A program made the translations under genes and the position numbers. Below, one piece after another: positions 57,718 to 64,000 of a stretch of 64,000 nt of DNA (its first letter is position 1; each line of letters begins with the position of its first letter). The notes under the pieces are model-generated. The model saw only the letters and a program-made list of their open reading frames with translations, was not told the origin of the DNA and ran no database searches. Source of the DNA: Hoeflea ulvae (GTDB lineage: Bacteria > Pseudomonadota > Alphaproteobacteria > Rhizobiales > Rhizobiaceae). Where the stretch lies: the NCBI RefSeq assembly GCF_026619435.1, contig NZ_JAOVZQ010000001.1, positions 1,619,501-1,683,500 on the forward strand, given 5' to 3'.

Positions 57718-57909
57718 ATGGCAAGTCAATATGATGGACCGGTGATCATGCCCTTGTATGGCGTGGCGATCAGGGCCGTCGCAGAGAGCGGCGATAAGGA
57801 TTTGATGAAGGCGATGCTGAAGGTGAGCGATCACCTGATGTCGCGGGCCCAGGAGGGCGTGGAAGACTGGCGCGCCGCCCATGATGAACTGGCCAAGGCC
57901 GCCGGCTGA
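57718..57909 (+). CDS. Putative modified-peptide precursor 5 (DUF1843-like)
   Basis: A 63-residue peptide: IMPLYGVAIRAVAESGDKDL, MKAMLKVSDHL and a C-terminal DWRAAHDELAKAAG. AAGGAG lies 6 bases before the ATG at 57718. The fifth copy ends the tandem block; about 140 bp follow before the next ORF. Confidence 0.76.
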   Translation: MASQYDGPVIMPLYGVAIRAVAESGDKDLMKAMLKVSDHLMSRAQEGVEDWRAAHDELAKAAG

Positions 57910-58049
57910 AGCGGCCGACAGGTCCGGCTCGGGCCGGACGATGAACCGCGGAGACATGGCCTCGCCCCTGATGGGTGGTCTGGGCTGGCTCATCAGGCTG
58001 CGAGACACCGCAACATTTGAAGAAAGAAACCACTTCAATGGAGAGCAAG

Positions 58050-58250
58050 ATGAAAAAGGAATATCAGGTTGTCATCGAGGGCGAATTGCCCAAGGGCATG
58101 GAAGAAGAGCTCAACGGCGCCATCAAGGAAGTCGTCATGAACAAATTGGCGAAGATTGATTTGCGCTCCGCCAACATGAAGGAACGCATCGCCTCGCTGC
58201 GGCCGATTGGCGGCGGCCACACCGATGGCCTGTGGGTAGAGATTCGGTGA
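58050..58250 (+). CDS. Small protein of the peptide cassette, 66 residues
   Basis: A 66-residue protein beginning MKKEYQVVIEGELPKGMEEE, with a helical middle and a C-terminal IGGGHTDGLWVEIR. It does not fit the five-peptide family. It could be another substrate, a chaperone or a structural partner. The start at 58050 follows GGAGAG; an ATG at 58038 has no such site. The stop overlaps the Cys-rich gene (GTGA). Confidence 0.7.
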   Translation: MKKEYQVVIEGELPKGMEEELNGAIKEVVMNKLAKIDLRSANMKERIASLRPIGGGHTDGLWVEIR

Positions 58251-58615
58251 CCGACCGGGATTGCCCCAGCGCCCCGTGCGCTCCCGGGGCAAAGCTGCAT
58301 GGATTGGTCGGACCGGATGATCGGATCATCCGGTTGGCGAAACCGATACCGATCGACCAGGAATTCGTCGATCAGGCCAATGAAGGACCATCGCCAACCA
58401 AGCGCTTCCGGTTCTCAAGCGCTTGCGTGACCGGATGCGGCTTCTGGAACGGCACCGGATGCAACCTCGCCGCCAAAGCGCTGCAACTGGCCGTGGATGA
58501 GGACATGACCGGGCCCTTGCCCAAATGCGCCATTCGGAAAACCTGCCGCTGGTACTCGCAGGAGGGCGGCAAGGTCTGTCACACCTGTTCTCATGTCGTC
58601 ACCGACATGTCCTGA
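58247..58615 (+). CDS. Cys-rich protein of the peptide cassette
   Basis: A 122-residue protein starting at GTG (58247). It has nine Cys in three groups: CPSAPC near the N-terminus, CVTGCGFWNGTGC in the middle, and a C-terminal block with CAIRKTCRWYSQ and CHTC. The C-rich pattern suggests iron-sulfur or zinc binding, perhaps an electron donor for the maturase. Overlap with the 66-residue gene suggests coupled translation. I do not recognise the family. Confidence 0.75.
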   Translation: MTDRDCPSAPCAPGAKLHGLVGPDDRIIRLAKPIPIDQEFVDQANEGPSPTKRFRFSSACVTGCGFWNGTGCNLAAKALQLAVDEDMTGPLPKCAIRKTCRWYSQEGGKVCHTCSHVVTDMS

Positions 58616-58722
58616 GGCTGCATCCCGTAGCCAGGCGTTTCATTCTGCCCCTGAGCGCAGCACCGGTGCCAGGGGCAACGGGATCATGCCGCAACGCAGC
58701 TGGATAGCATCCGGCTACAGCG

Positions 58723-60165
58723 TCAAAGCGTCGAGGCCTTGCCGCTGGTAAATGCCGACTGGGCCGCCGCCGGCACCGGGACCGGGACCGGGTCAGGCCC
58801 GCCGCCATCGGTGTCGCCGATTTTGGCCACCACTCTGAAACTGACAATCACGGCGGCAATACCGAACACCACCGCGCCCAGGCCATAGCCGGCCAGCGCG
58901 CCGGTGGCGCCGTACCAGCTTGAGCCGAGCCAGACGAACGGGATCACGCCCAGCGTCGACCGGCTCCAGTTGAACATCGTCGAATAAAGCGCGAAGCCGA
59001 GATTGTTGAACGCGGCATTGGCGACAAACAGCATGCCGTTGAACAGGAAACTGCCGGCGACAAAGAGACAGAAGAACAGGATCACCTCACGCGCGTCTCC
59101 GACCGTTCCGAAAAGATCGGCAATCTGGTTGCGAAACAGCGCCAGCAGAGCCCAGGCCACCAGGCTGTAGATCATGATGAAAATCAGGCTGTCGCGCATG
59201 GTCGAGACCAGCCGGTCATAGCGCTTGGCGCCGTAATTCTGTCCCAGGATCGGTCCGACCGCACCCGACAGGGCGAACAGCGCGCCGAATGCCACCGGAA
59301 TGAGCCGCCCGACCACGGCCCAGCCGGCCACGGCCGCATCGCCGTGTTGCGCCATGGTCGTGGTCACGAAGGTATTGCCGACAGGGGTGGCGATCTGGGT
59401 CATCAATGCCGGCAGGCCGATGCCGAGGAATGGCGTGAACTCGCGCGCAATAACCGATCTCGACGGCATGGCGAGCAGATTGTGCACCCGGACAAGCGCG
59501 TATAGACCGATGCCGACCAGCGCAAATCGCGAGATCACCGTGGCGATCGCCGCGCCGTGGATGCCGAGGTCGAAGCCGAAGATGAACACCGGATCCAGCA
59601 CTGCGGTCAGCGCGCCGGCTCCCAGCGTCACATACATCGATCGCTTGGCGTCGCCGACGGCGCGCAAAAGCGCGCCCATGCACATGCCGACACCCAGCAC
59701 CGGCAGCGAGGGCAGGACAATCTGCATGAATTCCGTCGCCAGCGCCGCCGTCTCGCCTTGGGCGCCCATCATCCGCACCAGCCGGCCCAGAAACGGATAG
59801 GCCAGTGCGACAGTCGCGATCATCAGGATCAGCATATAGGCGATCGACGCTCCGGCAATCTCCCGGGCCTCGGCCCGGTCTCCACGGCCGAGCGCGCGCG
59901 CGGTCAGGGCGGTTGCGGCAATCGAGAGGCCGATGGCGATCGAGCTGCTGAAGAACAGAAGCGTTCCGGCATAGCCGATGGCCGCGGCGAGTTCCTGCTG
60001 GCCGAGCAGCGATATATAGAACAGGTTGAGCGCGTCGACGATAAAGATCGCCACCAGCCCCACCGACCCGGTCGCGGTCATGGTCACCACATGGCGCATG
60101 GTGGAACCGGTGACGAATTTCGCCGGTTCACCCCTTGCTGCGGCCTGTGGCCTGGCTCCGGTCAT
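58723..60165 (-). CDS. MATE-family multidrug/cation antiporter
   Basis: A protein of 480 residues with twelve hydrophobic segments in two halves, typical of MATE exporters. Parts seen are LNLFYISLLGQQELAAAIGY, FMQIVLPSLPVLGVGMCMGA, LGAGALTAVLDPVFIFGFDL and the second-half FALSGAVGPILGQNYGAKRY. A short low-complexity tail ends the protein. It probably exports toxic compounds with Na+ or H+. The gene converges on the peptide cassette. It overlaps the VOC gene start region by 4 bp. Confidence 0.92.
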   Translation of the reverse strand: MTGARPQAAARGEPAKFVTGSTMRHVVTMTATGSVGLVAIFIVDALNLFYISLLGQQELAAAIGYAGTLLFFSSSIAIGLSIAATALTARALGRGDRAEAREIAGASIAYMLILMIATVALAYPFLGRLVRMMGAQGETAALATEFMQIVLPSLPVLGVGMCMGALLRAVGDAKRSMYVTLGAGALTAVLDPVFIFGFDLGIHGAAIATVISRFALVGIGLYALVRVHNLLAMPSRSVIAREFTPFLGIGLPALMTQIATPVGNTFVTTTMAQHGDAAVAGWAVVGRLIPVAFGALFALSGAVGPILGQNYGAKRYDRLVSTMRDSLIFIMIYSLVAWALLALFRNQIADLFGTVGDAREVILFFCLFVAGSFLFNGMLFVANAAFNNLGFALYSTMFNWSRSTLGVIPFVWLGSSWYGATGALAGYGLGAVVFGIAAVIVSFRVVAKIGDTDGGGPDPVPVPVPAAAQSAFTSGKASTL

Positions 60166-60581
60166 GAGGCGAAGACTTGGCCCAGATCCGCAAATCCCTT
60201 GAATTCCAGCGCGTTCCCGGACGGATCGCGGATGAACAGGGTTGCCTGTTCGCCGGGCTGTCCTTCAAAACGCACGGTCGGCTTCATGATCCAGTCGATC
60301 TTCTCATCGGTGGACACGAGTTTCTCGGCAAGCGCCTTCCAGTCGTCCATCTGCAGAACGGCGCCGAAATGCGGGATCGGCACCGAATGCCCGTCAACCG
60401 CGCCGGTCTCGGCTGCCTGGCCGGCATCGGGACGGACATGGCCCGACATCTGGTGGCCGAAGAGGTCGAAATCGATCCAGCTCTCGGTGAAACGCCCCAT
60501 CGGACAGCCGAGCAGGTTGCCATAGAAATGGCGGGTCTCTTCAATGTCGCGGATCGGGAAGGCTAGGTGAAACGGCGTCAT
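60162..60581 (-). CDS. VOC/glyoxalase-family protein
   Basis: A 139-residue protein with two beta-alpha-beta-beta-beta motifs: MTPFHLAFPIRDIEETRHFY, GNLLGCPMGRFTESWIDFDL, and later ATLFIRDPSGNALEFKGFAD, with the metal-binding His and Glu of the vicinal-oxygen-chelate fold. It may act on small electrophiles or be a resistance protein. It lies upstream of and overlaps the MATE gene by 4 bp, so the two are probably co-expressed. Confidence 0.85.
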   Translation of the reverse strand: MTPFHLAFPIRDIEETRHFYGNLLGCPMGRFTESWIDFDLFGHQMSGHVRPDAGQAAETGAVDGHSVPIPHFGAVLQMDDWKALAEKLVSTDEKIDWIMKPTVRFEGQPGEQATLFIRDPSGNALEFKGFADLGQVFAS

Positions 60582-60840
60582 GATCAATCTTTCATCCATG
60601 TCTGTGCTCATGCGGGATTGAACATGGTTTGATCCTGTTTGAGCGGTTTGTCCAGAGATCGCTCCCTGCAAAGGCAAGCGCCCTGCCGCCGCGTTCCGCA
60701 GTCAACCGTCGACCGGGCCTCGCGCAAAAACCTGTTCCCTGCCATCCCGGCTGCAGGAAAATGTCTCAACAACAGATGTGGAAACGCATCGGTCAATCGC
60801 CGATGCCCTCCCATGGCTTTGTCCTGAAAAGTCAGGACTA

Positions 60841-61032
60841 TCAATTGGCGTCTGGAACAACGTCTGCCGGCACGTCGATCGTCACATTGACATCGCTGCC
60901 GCCGCCCAGGACGCCCGAGCTATAGAGGTAGAAACCGCCGGCAGCGATGACCAGCAGAAGCAGAATTGCGACAAACCAACCTGACCCTCCACCTGAGGTG
61001 ACGACAGTCGTGTTTCGTTCATGATCGGTCAT
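60841..61032 (-). CDS. Small single-pass membrane protein
   Basis: A 63-residue protein with a polar N-terminus (MTDHERNTTVVTSGGGSG), one transmembrane segment WFVAILLLLVIAAGGFYLYS and an acidic tail DVNVTIDVPADVVPDAN. GGAG precedes the ATG. Similar short proteins are common in rhizobia; function is unknown. Confidence 0.7.
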   Translation of the reverse strand: MTDHERNTTVVTSGGGSGWFVAILLLLVIAAGGFYLYSSGVLGGGSDVNVTIDVPADVVPDAN

Positions 61033-61100
61033 TGTGCAAACTCCGTTGGATAACGGAGCTTCAATGCAGCGGCGAATATTTGGTTCCGAAAGGCAAGGGC

Positions 61101-62918
61101 CTAAGCAGGGTCTGACGTGCTCAATCCGGGTGGAAGCGGCTTGTCCAGCCGTTCGGATTCGCGCTTCGGCTTCATCAGCGGTTCCGGCGTGACCGGACGG
61201 GTGTGCAGCTTGTCTTGCCCGGCCAGCAGTCCCTCGACCGCCTGCAATGCAAGCCGTTCCTCGTCGAGACGACGCACATCATGGCTGATTTCCAGCGCCT
61301 GATCTTCTGTCGCGCCAAGCGATTCCAGTGTCTTGCGTCCGAACAGCATGCCGGATTCAAAGGTCTCCCGCGCCTCGTAGTCCACGCCCCGGGCGCGCAG
61401 TGACAATGTGTGGGTCCGGTCATAGGCGCGGGCAAAAATGCGGGCGGTGGGAAATTCGGCCTGGATAAGGTCGACAACCTTGTCCGTGATTTCTTGCTTG
61501 TGCGTGCAGACAGCCACGATCTTCGCCCGCTTGATCCCGGCAGCAATCAGCACGTCCTTGCGGGTGCCATCGCCGAAATAGATCTTGAAGCCGAATTTGG
61601 AAGCCGAGCGGATCCGCTCCGCCGAATGGTCGATGATGGTCACGTCGGAACCGCCGGCGAGCAGGATCTGCGAGGCGATCTGGCCGAAGCGCGAAAACCC
61701 TACCATCAGGACGTCCGAGCCTGCGCCGGCAAAATCCTCATCCATCTGCTCGTCATCCACCGTCTGCATCAGCCGGTTTGCCAGCAGCGCCGCCAGCGGC
61801 GTCAAGGCCATGGAAATGGTGACGATCGCAATCAGCAGCGAGGCAGTGGCCTGGGCAAAAACGCCGGCCGCGGCGGCCGCAGTGAAGATGACAAATCCGA
61901 ATTCACCGCCCTGCGGCAACAATCCGGCGATCTGGATGCTGGTATTGTGGGTGGATCCGAACATGCGGCAGACGCCGTAGATGACCAGCGCCTTGATGAC
62001 CATCAGAACCGGGACGGCAATCACAATCACCAGGATATTGTCGGCGATCACCGAAAGATCGAGCGACAGCCCCACCGCCATGAAGAACAATCCGAGCAGG
62101 ATGCCGCGAAACGGCTCGATATCGGCCTCGAGTTCATGCCTGTAGGAGGATTCGGCCAGCATCACGCCGGCGATGAAGGCGCCCAGCGCCATCGACAGGC
62201 CGGCGACCTGCATCAGCGTTCCCGAGCCCAGAACCACAAACAGCGCCGCGGCAATCATCGCCTCCTTGGCGCCGGTTCCGGCAATCAATTGAAACAGCGG
62301 ATTGAGCAGATAACGACCGGCCACCAGCAGGGCGGCAATGGCGCCGATGGTGACGGCGATGTCAACCAGCAGGGAACCGGAGTGATCCGCGGTCGTCGGC
62401 GCAACCAGCGGGATCAGCGCCAGGATCGGCACGATGGCCAGATCCTGGAACAGCAGGATCGAAAAGGATTGCTGCCCGTATCGGGTGTTGAGGTCGCCGC
62501 GCTCTTCCAGGATCTGGATGCCGAAAGCGGTGGACGACAGCGCCAGGCCGAAGCCGATCACGCTTGCCGCCGCCCAGGGTTGCCCGCCAATGGCAATGGC
62601 GGCTGCAAACAACAGGGCGGCCGAGACCACGACCTGCATCAGCCCCAGTCCGAAAATGTCGCGGCGCATCTGCCACAGCCGTGACGGCTTGAGCTCCAGT
62701 CCGATGATGAACAACAAGAGCACGACGCCGAGCTCGGCAAAATGCAGGATTCCCTCGCCATCGGTGATGATACGCAGCAGCGGACCGATCACGATTCCGG
62801 CAGCAAGGTAGCCCAGGACGGTGCCAAGCCCTATCTTCTTGAACAGGGGAGCGGCGACGGTGGCACCGCACAGCAGGATCAGGCCTTCGGTGTAAAGGTT
62901 GGCTTCGCCTGCGACCAT
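61101..62918 (-). CDS. Kef-type CPA2 monovalent cation:proton antiporter with RCK domain
   Basis: A protein of 605 residues. The first 380 or so hold about twelve transmembrane segments (LGVVLLLFIIGLELKPSRLW; GFGLALSSTAFGIQILEERG; LLPQGGEFGFVIFTAAAAAG). A TrkA-N nucleotide-binding domain follows (VLMVGFSRFGQIASQILLAG, GDGTRKDVLIAAGIKRAKIV). It probably exchanges K+ or Na+ for protons and may be controlled by NAD(H) or glutathione adducts, as in KefB/KefC; the ligand is inferred. AGGAG lies before the ATG. Confidence 0.93.
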   Translation of the reverse strand: MVAGEANLYTEGLILLCGATVAAPLFKKIGLGTVLGYLAAGIVIGPLLRIITDGEGILHFAELGVVLLLFIIGLELKPSRLWQMRRDIFGLGLMQVVVSAALLFAAAIAIGGQPWAAASVIGFGLALSSTAFGIQILEERGDLNTRYGQQSFSILLFQDLAIVPILALIPLVAPTTADHSGSLLVDIAVTIGAIAALLVAGRYLLNPLFQLIAGTGAKEAMIAAALFVVLGSGTLMQVAGLSMALGAFIAGVMLAESSYRHELEADIEPFRGILLGLFFMAVGLSLDLSVIADNILVIVIAVPVLMVIKALVIYGVCRMFGSTHNTSIQIAGLLPQGGEFGFVIFTAAAAAGVFAQATASLLIAIVTISMALTPLAALLANRLMQTVDDEQMDEDFAGAGSDVLMVGFSRFGQIASQILLAGGSDVTIIDHSAERIRSASKFGFKIYFGDGTRKDVLIAAGIKRAKIVAVCTHKQEITDKVVDLIQAEFPTARIFARAYDRTHTLSLRARGVDYEARETFESGMLFGRKTLESLGATEDQALEISHDVRRLDEERLALQAVEGLLAGQDKLHTRPVTPEPLMKPKRESERLDKPLPPGLSTSDPA

Positions 62919-63020
62919 TCAAGATGCTCCTGTTTTCAATTCCGGACCGCACGGACCATGATGGGCTTGATGCTTGACCCTCGGGACAATACATGAGAGC
63001 CAAGCGAAAGGCCAAAAAAC

Positions 63021-64000
63021 ATGAGCGAATCCAAACAATCTGAAGGCTTGCTGGCGACAGCCGAGCGACTTATCGAGCGCGCCCGCGCCGCCGGTGCCGA
63101 TCAGGCAGATGCGGTGGTGGTTCGCCGCCGGTCGCGATCTGCGTCCGTGCGCAATGGGCAGGTGGAAAACACCGAGTCGTCCGAATCGGATGATTTCAGT
63201 CTTCGCGTGTTTGTCGGGCAGAAGGTGGCAACCGTCCAGGCCGGTCACGGCGCCGATGAGGAAGCTCTTGCCACCCGTGCCGTCGCCATGGCCCGGGTGT
63301 CGCCTGAAGATCCCTATGCCTGTCTTGCCGATGCCGAAAGGCTGGCCCGGACCTGGCCTGATCTGGAACTGTTCGATTCCACCGAACCTCCGGCCGAAGC
63401 CCTGGTGGAGGCCGCAACCGCGGCCGAAGCTGCGGCACTGGATGTGTCCGGCGTGGCGAGCTCAATCGGCGCCGGGGCAGGCGCCGGGCTTTTCGGCATG
63501 GTCCTCGCCACCTCGCACGGTTTCTCGGGCGCCTTTGAGCGATCCGGGTTTTCGACATCGGTGAGTGTGATCGCCGGCGAAGGCGTCAAGATGGAGCGCG
63601 ATTACGATTTCGACAGCCGCGTCTTCCTCGCCGATCTTGATGATGCCGCAACCATCGGCCGCCGCGCCGGTGAACGGACGGTAGCCAAGGTCAATCCGCG
63701 CAAGGTCAAGACCGCGTCCAATGTCACCGTGGTTTTCGATCCGCGGGTGGCGCGCGGCCTGATCGGTCATCTGGTGTCGGCCATCAACGGCGCGTCGGTT
63801 GCCCGCAAGACCAGTTTTCTGCGCGACATGATGGGCAAGCAGGTGGCAATCGACGGGCTCACCCTGGTCGATGATCCCTTTGTCCGCCGCGGATCGGGTT
63901 CCCGTCCCTTCGATGGCGAGGGCATCTCCGAGGGTCCCCTGACCATGGTCGAGAACGGCGTGCTGCAGCAATGGTATCTCAGCACGTCGGTTGCGCGCGA
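63021..64000 (+). CDS. pmbA: TldE/PmbA metalloprotease-family protein, runs off the right edge
   Basis: 326 codons are visible from the ATG at 63021 to the window end. The N-terminal domain shows RARAAGADQADAVVVRRRSR, NGQVENTESSESDDFSLRVF and VGQKVATVQAGHGADEEALA; further on VTVVFDPRVARGLIGHLVSA and the C-terminal part SGSRPFDGEGISEGPLTMVE are typical of PmbA/TldE. With TldD it forms a protease used in maturing peptides such as microcin B17, and CcdA degradation. The usual partner gene is not in the window. It starts directly after the Kef gene on the opposite strand. Confidence 0.92.
   Translation, partial: MSESKQSEGLLATAERLIERARAAGADQADAVVVRRRSRSASVRNGQVENTESSESDDFSLRVFVGQKVATVQAGHGADEEALATRAVAMARVSPEDPYACLADAERLARTWPDLELFDSTEPPAEALVEAATAAEAAALDVSGVASSIGAGAGAGLFGMVLATSHGFSGAFERSGFSTSVSVIAGEGVKMERDYDFDSRVFLADLDDAATIGRRAGERTVAKVNPRKVKTASNVTVVFDPRVARGLIGHLVSAINGASVARKTSFLRDMMGKQVAIDGLTLVDDPFVRRGSGSRPFDGEGISEGPLTMVENGVLQQWYLSTSVAR

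Noticed and set aside
58646..58677. Hairpin TGCCCCTG/CAGGGGCA between the cassette and the MATE gene
   Set aside because: Eight-bp stem with a 16-base loop and no T-run, so I do not call it a terminator with confidence.
58723..60165. MATE pump as exporter of the peptide cassette product
   Set aside because: It is on the opposite strand, convergent, and coupled to a VOC gene instead, so a role in the cassette is unsupported.

Overview
The window looks like a chromosome segment of an alphaproteobacterium of the order Hyphomicrobiales (Rhizobiales), probably a Rhizobiaceae/Phyllobacteriaceae-type organism (Hoeflea-like is my guess). The signs are GC-rich coding sequence, a BA14K-family protein, a DUF1127 protein beside a LysR gene, plant-type glutamate-cysteine ligase, the hisS-hisZ-hisG order and a CIRCE-controlled groESL operon. 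No database search was possible; family names come from motifs read in the translations.

Layout. (1) 1-7087 is an accessory island: a MutL/MORC-like GHKL ATPase running off the left edge, an ankyrin-repeat protein fused to a sigma-70 factor, a truncated CapW/BrxR-type regulator, an ORF remnant and a tyrosine integrase. It abuts a tRNA-Gln gene (7088-7161), the likely attachment site. (2) 7.4-21.4 kb is mostly core: Ppx/GppA phosphatase, rlmE, an MFS pump, guaB, a MAPEG protein, LysR/DUF1127, a leftward lysE/hypothetical/rsmE/gshA/DUF937 run, and an sdpR-sdpI pair. (3) 21.4-30.1 kb holds two divergent oxidation operons, lutABC with its GntR regulator and glcDEF. (4) 30.1-34.5 kb has two paralogous L,D-transpeptidases, tag, a DUF1801 protein, an EamA exporter and a BA14K protein. 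(5) 34.6-38.2 kb is hisS-hisZ-hisG, with a long hairpin before hisS and a 36-bp inverted repeat between hisS and hisZ. (6) 38.5-46 kb includes DoxX, a PAS-like protein, groESL and a HAD-ribF-SDR-SDR run. (7) 46-47 kb is an AT-richer RES/Xre toxin-antitoxin pair. (8) 47.3-54.8 kb carries ileS and a lipoprotein gene (both frameshifted at a run of five C), tadA, a pseudouridine synthase, rsmD and a patatin.

(9) 55.2-58.6 kb is the most unusual part of the right half. A radical SAM/SPASM protein is surrounded by five paralogous peptides of 59-66 residues, each with its own strong ribosome binding site, plus a four-Cys zinc-ribbon-like protein, a 66-residue protein and a Cys-rich protein. It looks like a peptide-modification (RiPP-type) cassette. 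(10) 58.7-64 kb returns to housekeeping: a MATE pump with a VOC protein, a small membrane protein, a Kef-type antiporter and the start of pmbA.

Two systems deserve follow-up: the peptide/radical SAM cassette, and the ankyrin-sigma factor plus GHKL ATPase module in the integrase island, which looks like a defence locus. Separately, two clear frameshifts at identical C5 runs (one in the essential gene ileS), and perhaps a third in the antitoxin, suggest base-call errors in the assembly rather than real pseudogenes.
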